Origin: Cymbidium sinense
Lineage: Eukaryota > Streptophyta > Magnoliopsida > Asparagales > Orchidaceae
Reading direction: 5' to 3'
Length of the DNA: 64,000 nt
NCBI GenBank assembly: GCA_021442155.1
Contig: CM038217.1
Coordinates: forward strand, 148,739,143-148,803,142
The translations under genes and the position numbers were made by a program. How positions within the stretch are numbered: the first letter of the stretch is position 1; each line of letters begins with the position of its first letter. The notes beneath the pieces are model-generated. The model was not told the origin of the DNA. It did not search any database and saw only the letters and a list, made by a program, of their open reading frames with translations. Positions 1 through 11,499 of this stretch are shown piece by piece.

Positions 1-2040
1 TCATATTTCAAAAATAATATTGATTTCCATTCTACATACCTAAATTTGTTGAATGGAAGTCCCCTTTTTAAAAATTAAAACTTAAACTATCATAAATGAA
101 GAATTTTCAAAGCACATTTGGAACTTCATTTAACATACCCAAATTTGTTAACTGAAGTCTCCAAATCCAAAAATTTCAAAAATTTCTAAACACATTTGGA
201 ACTTCATTTAACATACTCAAATTTGTTAAGAGAAAGTTTCCAAATCCAAAATCAACAAAATTTTCAAACATCATTTGGAACTTCATTTAACATACTCAAA
301 TTTGTTATGTGAAATTTCTAAATCCAAAATCAACAAAATTTTCAAACATCATTTTGGAACTTCATTTAACATGCTTAAATTTGCTAAGTAAAGTTTCCAA
401 ATCCAAAATCAAAATCAACAATCATATATCAAAAATTTTCAAAGCACATTTTGGAACCTCACTTAACATACCCAAATTTGTTAAGTGAAGTTTCCAAATC
501 CCAAAATCAAACATTTTCAAATCATATTTTGGAACCTCGTTTAACATACCCAAATTTGTTAAGTCAAGTCTCCAAATTCAAAATTTTCAAAAATTTTCTA
601 AACATATTTTGGAACTTCATTTAGCATACTCAAATTTGTTAAGTGAAGTTTCCAAATCCAAAATCATATCAACAATCAAATTTCAAAATTTTCTAAACAC
701 ATTTAGAACTTCATTTAACATACTCAAATTTGTTAAGTGAAGTCTCCAAATCCCAAAATCAAAATTTGGAACATCATTTAACATACTCAAATTTGTTAAA
801 TGAAGTCTCTAAATCCCAAAATCAAAATTTTCAAACACATTTTTGAAATTTAACATACTCAAATTTGTTAAGAGAAGTCTCCAAATTCAAAATCACAAAA
901 TTTTCAAACAATTTTATTTAGCATGATCAAGTTTGCTAAGTAAAGTTTCCAAATCCAAAATCAATAATTATAATTCAAAATTTTCAAACATATTTGGAAC
1001 TTCATTTAACATACCTAAATTTGTTAAGTGAAGTTTCCAAATCCAAAATTCAAAACTTTTCAAAATATATTTTGGAACTTCACCTAGCATACTCAAATTT
1101 GCTAAGTAAAGTTCCTAAAGTTAAAACAAAAAATATTCAAAGACCTTTGGAACTTCCTCCCTTAGCATACCCAAATTTGCTAAGAGAAATTTTCATTTCA
1201 CAAAACCAAGTAGGATTTCACCTTTAGCATACCAAATTTGCTAAAGTTAAGTCTCCACTTTCAAAAAAAAAACACATCAAAAACAAAATGAAGCACCTTT
1301 GGATTCCCTTAGCATACCTAATTTGCTAAGGATCCTACCTTTTTTAAAAATCAAAAGCATCAAAACCAAAAATGAAACACTTAGGATTTTCATAGCATAC
1401 CTAAATTTGCTAAGAATCCTATTTTCAAACAAAAATTAAACAAAACACACTTGGATTCTCCACTTAGCATACCTAAATTTGTTAAGTGGGAATTTCAAAT
1501 TTTCCAAAAAAATCTAAACATCAAAACAAAAATGAAACACTTAGGATTTTATTAGCATACCTAAATTTGCTAAGAATCCTATTTTCAAGAATTAAATAAA
1601 TACACTTGGATTCTTCATTTAGTATACCTAAATTTGTTAAGTAAGAATTCCAAAATTTCCAAAATCAAAACAAAATCTTCAAAAAGAAACAATCACTTTT
1701 ACTTCACTTAGCATGCCTAAATTTGCTAAGTAAGTAAAATTCCAAAAATAAACAATGCAAAATCATTTGACCCTTACTTTAACATATCAAATTTGTTAAA
1801 GGAAGGGTCCTCAAACTCAAATTCAAAAATAAATGAACTATAGCATCCTATCAAAACTTTTGAATCCATATTTTCAACTTAAATTTATTGAACTTTGGGT
1901 TCATATTCTAATTCTCTTTTAATCAATTTCTTCAAATCTATTTGAACCCCACTTAACACTACCAAGTTGTTGTATGCGGGTTCAAATTTTAAAAATTCAA
2001 AAATTCAAAATCTATGGAGTTAAAAATCTGATACAAGTTC
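1..2040 (+). repeat. Leader hairpin array of copy A (about 25 units)
   Basis: About 25 units, one every 60-100 bases, each centred on a loop like CATACCCAAATTTG. The loop is flanked by complementary arms such as CTTCACTTAAC and GTTAAGTGAAG, with A/C-rich spacers between units. Many units extend the stem outward (TTTGGA with TCCAAA at about 115-170, AGGATT with AATCCT at about 1381-1410, GACCC with GGGTC at about 1769-1810). Stem sequences differ between units yet remain paired. The array precedes gag, so it sits in the transcribed leader of the element. The same array occurs inverted at 28481-30400. Function unknown. Confidence 0.85.
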
Positions 2041-3734
2041 ATTTCTCATTGAAGATTCATTTCAATCAGTGCAGTGTAGTTTCAATTTCTGGTGCAATGG
2101 CGGTTCCAATTTGTCTTTACCCTCACATGGATCTAGCCGATCGGTGACTTCCCCATACCCACGATCCACTTTGGCCAAGGATTTGAGGGGCGGGATCACT
2201 GTGAGGGCATTCTCATCATTATCGGAAGAAGGTGGTGAGGCGAAGGTCATCGGTAGACTTACCATCGATTGTATCCTCATAGAAGAGGAAAGTTGTGGCG
2301 ATACCACAAACTTGATTATTCTGATTGCGTGTTCGAGATGTCGATTCAGTTGGTTAGCCCTAGAGTTTCCCTGTTGCCTGGTAGCTACCTATATATGCCC
2401 TCAGGGTAAGGCTCTCCCTGTTTAGGTTTGCCTCCCATTTGAGTATGGGTCTAGCTCACACTCTCTCATCCTACTCTCGGGAACAAGAACCATATCAAGC
2501 GGTTCCATACTCGATAGCCGGTGAGGAGGCAATAGCATCACCATGATGAGTCTCCATGACCACTTCACCATTGGTTATGGAAAACCGGTTCATCTCTTAA
2601 GATGGAAGAGAGGATGCGGGAAGATCATTTCCTCCAGTGGTGCAGTTCTTGTTTCTAGGTAGAAGATCGTGGCCCCGCTCACATTATTCTAGCATCTGGT
2701 GGAGTGGGTCTCAGTTGACCTTGATTTGTTATCCCCCTGTAGGAGGCAACTTTTGAGAGAGAGGGGATGAGGCCCAAACATCACACTAGAGCGATGGAGG
2801 TTCAGTGGTCGTTCTTTGGTTAATTTTTTAGCTCGACGCGGCTGATGCGATAGCATCTCCTCACGGGACCAATCACCACGGGGAGGGCGCCCAGTCATTG
2901 ATGTCTCCACCCCACTCTACCCGTCGTCATCAGTGTAGTTTCAACATCACCCATTCCATCCAGCCATGAAGGCATCAGGGAAAATGTGCCCCAAGGTGAT
3001 GACTGCTCTACTCCTCACCACCCATTATGGTTGGGCCAAGCTCTCCTGCTTGATCTTCTGCCCTAGTGGTGGTGCGAAAGGAGTGGCGACCCTTGAGCAT
3101 CGTGGTCATTTCTTCACCAACTCCACCCATATCAGATAGATTGGTTGTGAATATTCCATATGATTGGGTTGCATTAGTGGTAAAGGATCATCCTAGGATT
3201 GTTACCCCTATCATAGCCAATATCAGTCAGGAATATCATTCTTCTAGTAAGTACAGTCCACACAAGATTGACTCATTAATTATAGGTGAGGTCTAGTGCC
3301 TCTCGGTGATAGTGATCACCGTCGATAAACTATTTTGTTGAGTTAGGTCGATCCTTAGATGAGATAGTTGATTTTTATGGAGAAAAAGAGATCTTGGGAA
3401 TTACGATGCTGATAAAGAAAGTCGACTTGATCCCAACAAGATGACTTGATGGGGATTAATTTGGAATCTGCATGGTGACATATAGGTCTCTCTTAGGAGC
3501 AGAGGCCATGGAAGGTGATGAGATTGATCAAGGAACCGCAGTCAATCACCTTTTGACATAAGGCAAAAGATGAAGCGATTGATAGGATGACTGAGGACTT
3601 GTATGGGTGCTTGAAACAAGACTCTAATTCATCCTAGTCAATGTCCTTTGAGTGTGCATGTCTTAGACCAGTTAAGACTCTACCTCCCATTGAGGAAGGT
3701 AGCACTAGTCTATATAGGAAGGTAGTGGAAAGTA
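2041..3734 (+). other. Pre-gag region of copy A, no intact frame
   Basis: Lies between the hairpin array and recognisable gag. The longest open stretch is 118 codons (2069-2425) and resembles no family I know. A diverged counterpart is present on the minus strand at 26756-28480, aligned by blocks such as the ATAGAAGAGGAA segment near 2278 and a shared order of short motifs, so the region is a genuine part of the element. Around 3600-3734 the sequence becomes gag-like. It could be an N-terminal gag extension or an extra upstream ORF, both reported for long plant Ty3 elements; the stops prevent a decision. Confidence 0.5.
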
Positions 3735-4306
3735 CCTCCATACATGAAAAAGATTTAAAATTCATGATTGAGCAGCAGGTGAAGGAAGCTTTGGCCGGGG
3801 GAGGATCATAAACTCCAAAGGGTAGACCCTACTTAGAGGAATTTGATGTCATCTAGTATGCCAAGCATTTCGTGCCTCCTTCCTTCAAAAGCTTCGATGG
3901 TAGTGGGAATCCGAGGCAGCAAATAGCTCACTTCAGGGCTAATTATTGGAACGCAGGTTATAGTGATGCTTTACTGTTTAGAATCTTTATCAATAGCCTA
4001 GTGGGTATTGCTTTTGATTGATATGTTGAACTATTTAACAGCTTAGTAAAGATATTTTTTGAGTTAGAGCAACTCTTCATCAAGAGATTTGTTAGAGCTC
4101 ATCAAAGGGTTACTGTAGGTGATCTCTTTGTAGCCCAACATCACTTCGATGAGTCACTTGTTGATTATATTCTCTGATGGCATAACCTAAGTATGAAGTG
4201 TGAACCATAGCTATCTGAACATCATGCCATTGAGATTCTCTTGAAGAATATCCATGGTCCGGTCGCCTTCATGCTTAAGGGTTGCACCATAAAGACATTT
4301 GAGAAG
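3735..4306 (+). pseudogene. gag (capsid region), 5' part, copy A
   Basis: Encodes the retrotransposon gag capsid-like domain, whose role is packaging element RNA. One frame runs from about 3754 to 4306 and shows hallmarks: FVPPSFKSFDGSGNP, HFRANYWNAGYSDALLF, a SLVGIAFD-stop-YV block where tryptophan is usual, FIKRFVRAH, and LSEHHAIEILLKN. At least five in-frame stops (near 3809, 3854, 4019, 4175, 4208) break it; several look like single C-to-T or G-to-A changes. The frame meets a solo LTR at 4307 and resumes in the same frame at 11500, so the split is a later insertion, not the native end. Confidence 0.88.
4302..4306 (+). repeat. Target-site duplication (left) of solo LTR
   Basis: AGAAG directly left of the inserted LTR, which starts TGTGG on the plus strand. 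The same five bases follow its other end. Five-base duplications are the rule for Ty3 integrases. Confidence 0.88.
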
Positions 4307-6636
4307 TGTGGTTTTTATTTTTGAGATGTGGGACACCATGCAGATCTTAGGTGGTACTTATTGAAGTGAATAGGTATGACATTAAGGAATGATGTACTAT
4401 CTCGAAAGATGAAATCATAATGGACAAATTACCTAATAAGGACTCCTAAGGCATGATGGGTCTTTGAATATACCAGAGATCTTTCCCCTACTTTGCATAG
4501 AAAAGTAAAGTAGGGTTTATTTTAAGTCGAGTTTATTAAGTTTTCTACAGAGGCAAGCCCCCATAGTTAATTACATCCTAACGAATGGGAATTCCTTAAG
4601 AATGCCCTCAATTAAAGTAGACAATTAGGGTCTCCAAAGATTTCAAGGTTTAAGACTATCAAAGGATTGATTAAATTCAAATAGGATAGATCAAGGAGAA
4701 GACTTATTTTTGGAATCAAAAGGGAGAAAGTAGGAAATGCTCATGATACTAGAAAGCCTAGTGAGCATTACAATTTATCCTATAATTCGACTTTATATTT
4801 TTGAAATTGAAGAGCATAAATTATTTGAGTTAACATTTTATTAGATTGTTAGGGCTTATAATTCCACAACATAAGATTGTAGAAATGCCTAAGAGATGAG
4901 GATTTATACTTGTAGCCTGAAGGAAATAGCTACCTCAGATTCCTAAACTAAGGAGCCTTGATTCAAAATAATGGCATGACCTAAATCTAAGGTGAAAATG
5001 GGTATATGGTTTACCCCACAAGAGAGAATAAATCACTCATGGACTTATTATCACATGGTGGCGACCACTAACTCCTCATGCTTTAAATCCATGTAGGCAA
5101 GTCTTATGCTTTGCAAGATGGCTAGGTTGTTGTTCATTTAGAAAGAAACTAAGTCTTAAACTCACTCCTAAGAGACTAGAGCATGAGTGGTATGAATCCA
5201 TGACTTAATCTAATGTAAATTTTATCAAATTTATTTGATTCTTTTGGACTTTTTATTTTGACACAAGCTATGGGATTTTGTATGCCTAAATGCATAAGAA
5301 TTTTATTATGGGTCAAATCAAAAGAGAAAGGGGTTCTTCCACCAAAGGCTCTCACGTTAAGCCTTGATTCTCGGCAAGATGGAAGCCCCTCTTAAGTTGA
5401 AAAGAATATGACATGCATGATATTATACATTCATTCATCCAACTAAGGGGTTGCTAAAAATTTTATTATCTTGATTTAATTCCTAGGCTTTTATGTGAGG
5501 TTATGAGTTATTTTAAAATTTTAGTTATGAGTTGTTAATTGGGATAGAAAAATTTTATCTAAGAGCCTATATCCAGAGCCACATACATTCAAGCATCAAT
5601 CATAAAGAAACTATGAAAAGCTATTGTTCTAATGGTAATCTAAACACAACATCAAATAATTTTATAGACTACCTAAAAAAAAAAAAGGTCATTATGGTCG
5701 GTTTAGGTGTACACCTAAAAGAGAAAAAAAAAAATATGGGTGGTAGAGCTCACCCTTATAGATTACAAAAAAAAATAATGGGGTCTTCTTTTCTTCATTT
5801 CTTCCTTCTCTTTCTTTTAATTTGATTTGCTCCAAAGGCATCATAGGGCACCCAGTTAAGCCTTACTTGCTCATCTAATCCCCATAACACTAATCCTAAT
5901 TTCTAATGCAAAATTACATCAAAAATAGGAAAAGTAAATCTAGCTACACCAAAACAAATATTAAACACACCACACAATCAAGTAGTTATATGAATAATTT
6001 GGACTTAGCACCCACATGGGTAACCAAGCCCACTAAATGTGGGTTATGCTTAGGGATAAACAACATACAAATGAATTTATATTTTTTATTATGGTATTAA
6101 GCACAACTACGAGAAAATATGATTATTAATAACTAACATCCGACTACGAACATACAACATCAGTCTAAACATTATCACAAAAACACAACATCATACATAC
6201 AATATCTTAACTTGCACTAGAAGTGGTGACTTATTATTATAATATGTGTGCTTAAGTATTGTGTAGCAAGACTTTACTAGGCTTCTTTAGTTTAAATTTT
6301 AATTTGGATTTTGAATTTGTTTAAATTTTACCTTTGGGTGTTCAATTTAAATGATTTAATAATTTACTTTTTTTATTTCTATTTCACTTTTATTTGGTTA
6401 AAATGATGTTTAGGTTTTCAAGAATGAAGAGTAGAATGATTCCATTTAGATGGACCCTATTCTACATCCTAATTCTAAAGAATCTAACTAAGGTCTTTAA
6501 GTATCTTAATTAGCTCATTTGAATTTTATGTAATTTATTTGATTTAATTTATTTGATTTGATTTAGAGCTTAGGATTTGAGTTTATTTAAGTATTTGATT
6601 GATTGATTTTGGATTAGATGTTTTAGTTTAATTGCA

Positions 6637-6834
6637 TCTTGATAATTCAATATCCTTAATATCTAATGAAGTTTAAGTTTGTTTAAGTTCATGTGTTTTT
6701 GGTTGATTATTTTTAGATTTTGATTTAATTAAATCTTGATAATTCAATATCCTTAATATCTAATGAAGTTTAAGTTTGTTTAAGTTCATGTTCTTTTGAT
6801 TGATTAATTTTAGATTAGATGTCTTTGGTTTAAT
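6637..6834. repeat. 97-bp tandem duplication inside solo LTR
   Basis: The block starting TCTTGATAATTCAATATCC at 6637 restarts at 6734, with the first 55 or so bases almost identical and the rest diverged. A third start (TCTTGATAATTATATA) begins near 6835. It is a local duplication within the LTR. Confidence 0.8.
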
Positions 6835-7259
6835 TAAATCTTGATAATTATATATTTAATTCTTTTCTTTGATGGTATGTGACTTGACTTTATTTTTATT
6901 GATTATGGTTCATTCATTTGTAGTTTGATCAAATTAGATTAATTTGAGATTTTATTTTGATTTTAATTGAGTTTGATTCTTTGTAATTAAGATTTTATCT
7001 TTAATAACATCCATTTATCATGTTCATCAAAGTTTGGTTTGTATTTTGATTCCATACATTGTATAGTTGATTAGTTTATCTTATTTAAGTAGGTTAAATG
7101 AGATTTGATTTGATTACATATTAAATTGATGAGAGTCTTTCTTAATTTAATTAATTTGATTTAATTTGATTTGATTAGCTTTTATGGTTTGCTTAGGTTC
7201 AATGTGATTATATTAGTTTAATTAAGAAGTGTATTTATGTTAAGTAAAGGTTTGTTTAA

Positions 7260-8115
7260 TTTTCAATTTCATTTCATATTTGTTTAGACTAATGATATAA
7301 TTAATGACTTAATAATTTAGGTTTAATTTAGGTTTTGATTAATATTTAATTGCATTTATGTTTTATTAAGCTTAAGTTTAATATGATTAATTTAATTAAC
7401 TTAATTATTTTATTTAAGAGGTGTGATTAATTATAAAATTAAATAAATATTTGTTTAATTTTTAATTTGATTTTCATATTTATTTGGGTTAATGATGTAA
7501 TTAATGAGTTAATGATTTAAGTTTAGGATTTGATTAGCATTTAATTGCATTTTATGTTTGATTAAGCTTAAGTTTAATATGATTAATTTAATTGACTTAA
7601 TTAGTTTATTTTAGGTGTGATTAAATTAATTAGTAGATTAATTAAGTTTTGATTAATTTTAATGTGATTTATAAAATTAATTTAGTTTATTAAGATGATG
7701 GATTAATTTATTAAGTTTGCATTAGGTGTTTGATTAATTAAGTTTGATTAAGGGTAATTAAAATTATTAGATTAATTAAAGGGTTTATTTATTAGAGATT
7801 AATGACTTAATGATTTAGGTTTAATTTAAGTTTTGATTAGTGTTTTGCATCTTAATTATGTTTGATTAAGCTTAGATTTAATATGATTAATTTGATTAAC
7901 TTAATAGTTTACTTGAGGGTTGTGATTATTAAATTTAATTAGGGGTTTGATTTAAGCTTATTTAAATTAATTTGATTAATTAAGGTGATGGATTAATTTA
8001 TTAAGTTTGCATTAATTAGATGTTTTTGAATTAAGTTTGATTAAGGGTAATTAAAATTTTAAATCATTAGATTAATTAAGGGTTTGTTTAATTAGAGATT
8101 AATGACTTAATTTCC
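7260..8115. repeat. Degenerate long-period AT-rich tandem repeats in solo LTR
   Basis: The motif GATTAAGCTTAAGTTTAAT with its surroundings recurs near 7366, 7560 and 7864. A second block, GATGGATTAATTTATTAAG followed by AAGGGTAATTAAAAT, recurs near 7695 and 7988. Spacing is about 200-300 bases, indicating serial segmental duplication with decay. No coding potential. Confidence 0.65.
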
Positions 8116-9125
8116 CATGTGAGTGATTTGGTTTAGTTAAGTGATTTCTTTAAGTTTGATTTGATGAAAGGATTATTGTTATTACCATCATTATTATTAA
8201 ATTAATTGTTTATTTCATTTCAATTAAGTTTGATTATTTATGATTAGAGTTTTATTTGATTTGATTCATTTATTATGTTTGTTTGATTTCATTAATATGA
8301 TTTAGTTATTAGGTTGAAATATTTATTGGTTAATTAATTATCTTATTCCAAATGGATGTGATTTAATCATATGTTAATTAAGTTTACTTTAATTTTATTT
8401 GGTTTAATTGATTAGTATCAAATGATTAAAGTTTCCTAAATTTTTTTGAATTTAAGATTTAATCTTTTAATTGAGTTTTATTAACCTAAACATGTTTAAT
8501 CATATTTAATTTAATCTCCTCTAAAGATGATATTTTTTTGATTTGAGGTTTGATTAATGATTGTTTAAGTGTTATTTCATTTTTGATTTTGATTTCATAT
8601 TTAAATTATTTTTAAGTTATGTTTTAATTAACTCCTTAATTGATTAAACTCTAATCTTAAGTGTTTGTTTGGGGTTCATTAAGCTTCAGAAGATCACATT
8701 ATTTTAAGAGTCTAGATGTCAATTGAAGTGATTTAGGCCATTTTGAAGATTTTTGTAAATTTTTGAATTTTTATTTGATTTATTTTATTAAAATGGATAA
8801 TCTGAATTTTAAAATTTAATTTCTCCCAATACAGAAGTTCTTTTCACTTAAAATTTTTATGATATGTGTTTTATCCTTAATTTAAATCCCTATAAATTTT
8901 AACTTAATCTAATTTATATTTTTGGTTTAATTAATGAAATTTGATTTTTAGTAAAACTTAAATTAAGCTCAAAATAGACAGTAAACTTTGGGGATTTTGG
9001 GTTTGTTGGATTCCTCTCAGAAAGACGAATCCAACGAGCCATTGTTTTCAATTTTTGGTTAAGTATTTTATTTTTTATGAAATTTTTGAAGTTTTAGGTG
9101 ATTTAAATTAATTTTTTTTTATAAA

Positions 9126-9420
9126 AAGGAAATACGCTTTGGCGTCAAGCGGAAGGAAGCGACCTGCGACTTTCGACCGTCCGTCGTAGATCGCGGTCGA
9201 TCGCATCAATCAGATGGATCGCGATGGAGCGATCGCATTCGATGCGTTCATCGATGATCCGGTCGCATGATCAGCGATCACGATGCATCGCGATCCAGCG
9301 GATGCGAACCATGTGATTAAACGATCCGGTCGCATGCGATCGGAAGGCGGTGATCCGATCCATGATTTGTCGATCCTGAGCGGATGGTGGGTTGTAGTCC
9401 GCCGGCGGTATTTTCAAGTT
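9126..9420. other. CpG-rich, GATCG-rich island in solo LTR
   Basis: A 300-base GC-rich patch within otherwise AT-rich DNA, packed with overlapping GATCG and CGATC words and many CpG dinucleotides. The corresponding LTR positions at about 35440-35730 and 23090-23390 are also locally GC-rich but lack the GATCG density. It may be the LTR promoter or R-U5 area, but no start site can be seen. Confidence 0.5.
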
Positions 9421-11494
9421 TTTTTCAAAAAAATGAGAGTTTCTAAGTGAAACTTGTCCAAATGGACCCATTTTATTGCCGATTCACACCAAAAAAATTT
9501 TACTTCTTAGTTGGGATGATTTAAAGTAAAAATGCAAGATTATCTAGGGGAAATTCCTAAAATTGCGAGAAAATTAATATAAAATGCTTGAAATCCTAAG
9601 GCCGGCTATGGTTTGGAAAACTTTACCTCGCCAGGGATGATTTTTGACAGCGATGAAGATCCGAGCGAACTCCTAGGTATGTGAGGAAGTTTTGGAGTGA
9701 TCTTTAGCCTCTTGAAGCGTCGCTTCTCCGATGTCTATCACCTCCGGAAGAGCAATTATTTGTATTTTGAGCTCAAAAATGGCTCAAAGAAGTGGGGGAT
9801 GGGTTCCTTTTTTGCTTTGGAGAGCTTTTGGGGGCTGAATGGTGGTGGGAGGAAGAGATCTAAAGCTTCATTTCTCCCTCCTTTTATAATGGCCTAAAAT
9901 ATAATATTTTTTGAATTTTTCTTTGCTCCAAATTGATTGTCATCTTGCTTGGGGTGGTTAGGGTGGATGATAGATTGATTGAGGACTTTTGATTTTTGCT
10001 CCAAAGTCCTCTCTTCCATGATGATATTCATGCAAATGTTGGGGAGGAGTTAAGTGCATGTGATGGGGGGAATTAAATGAGTTTGGGTGGAATCTTATGT
10101 GGGGGAGGATCCATGAGAGATTTAAATGGGTTGGGTTGGTTTTGAGCTAATCCTAAAAGGGGTTAGGTCGAGTTTGATCAGCCTCCAATGGGTCTTGGCT
10201 TGGTTTCAAGGGATTTGGCCCAATTTGGGTCATTGAGTCATATTGGGTCATGACCCATTTGATTAAAATTAGCTTGGGTTATGAGTTGATTCATGTTCAA
10301 TTGGCTAATTGAACATGAGTGTGGTCTTTGGTTTGAATTAGTTTGGATTTAATTTGGATTTAAGCAAAATTGACCTTTTAGGCCAATTTAAAGTTTCAAG
10401 TTGATTGGGTTTAAATTGATCATTGATTAGGTTTAATTATGGCTTTGGTCAAGTTTAATAATAAATTTGGAATGAACTTGATCCATTGGTTGCAATCAAT
10501 TTGGGTTAGATCATGATTTGACTTGATTTGGTCCTTTAGGCCAATTTGGGTCAATTTGGATCAAATGGCCAATTGGGCTTGGTTTGGCCTAATTGCAATT
10601 GATCATCTAGGTGATCATCATGGTGGAAGATTTTTGAGCTTGATTCAATCCAATTTGGGTTGGATTAGAAGTTGGCTCAAATGGTCCTTTAGGTCACTTT
10701 GGGTCAAGTGGTTTCAATTGGTTTGGTTTTGGTTTAATTCAAGTTTAGTTGAACTTATATATGAGCCTTATATTGGAATATAAATTCAATAGCAATCAAT
10801 TTGGAGTCTAAGAGATTTTGGCTCATTTGAAATTTTCAAGTTAAAAGGGCTAGGTTGGGTTTGACTTGGGTTGGTTTTGATTTGATTTGATGATTGTAGG
10901 TTTCATTTATATTTGGGTTTGAATGAATGATTGATTCAAGAGAAAATTCATTAGTTTTGAATGATGATGATTTGGCTAAGTCCAAAAGAAAATTAAAGGG
11001 TTTTAGTGAGTTTGATTTGATATAGTTTTGGTCATTTGAATTTGGATTTCATTTATATTTGTGAATAAAATGAAGGAATAATTGATTTATAAAGAGATCA
11101 GTTTGATTTGATTTAAGGGAGTTGACTAAGATTATGAATGTGGTTCATATGGCTTAGGAAGGGGTTTTAGGATTTGAATTTGATTTTGGGTTTCAATCAT
11201 TTGGAGTCAAATTTTGAAATTAGAATTTGAATTTGAATTTGAGATTTGGTTTGAAATTTTATTAGGTTTGATTTGAAAGTATATCTAGATTGGGTTTAGG
11301 CTATGGGATAGGTAATTTCCTTAATCCCTAAGGTATAGCCTAATTTTATGATTAATACTTCTATGTCCTAGGCTTAGGTTAGGTGTTCACCTAATCACTA
11401 GAAGTGTCTTATGACTTAGGAGTTCTTAGTGTCTAGAAGAGTCTTAAGTCTAAGAAGAGGAAGTTAAGAGCTCACTCCAAAAGTGAGATCAACA

Positions 11495-11499
11495 AGAAG
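11495..11499 (+). repeat. Target-site duplication (right) of solo LTR
   Basis: AGAAG directly follows the CAACA end of the LTR and matches 4302-4306. Gag coding resumes in frame at 11500, which supports simple insertion. Confidence 0.88.

Larger units (their letters stand above)
4307..11494 (-). mobile_element. 7188-bp solo LTR, minus orientation, inserted in gag
   Basis: Read on the minus strand it begins TGTTGATCTCACTTTTGG and ends AAAACCACA, giving the canonical TG...CA ends, and it is flanked by AGAAG on both sides. It is homologous along most of its length to the LTR at 30835-38788 (same orientation) and, inverted, to 20025-26755. Matching blocks include the GGACTCCTAAGGCATGATGG stretch near 4440, the GAGGTTATGAGTTATTTT stretch near 5497 and the last 200 bases. 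No internal element sequence adjoins it, so it is either a solo LTR left by LTR-LTR recombination or a lone remnant. The middle (6300-9100) is extremely AT-rich and poorly matched to the other LTRs. Confidence 0.88.

Noticed and set aside
994..1227. 77-codon ORF made of hairpin units
   Set aside because: It is a repeat translation (LHLTYLNLL-type periodicity) caused by the unit length; no start context and not conserved in the other array.
1..2040. CRISPR-like array because of regular repeats with variable spacers
   Set aside because: Repeats are imperfect, the spacing varies, spacers are low-complexity, there are no cas genes, and the context is a plant retrotransposon leader.
2062..2910. 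Minus-strand ORFs at 2062-2307 and 2689-2910
   Set aside because: Shadows of the plus-strand pre-gag region; no family resemblance.
10523..10783. 86-codon ORF rich in Trp and Leu
   Set aside because: Translation of TTGGGT/TTTGGTC-rich LTR sequence; the inverted LTR gives a comparable artefact at 22003-22269.
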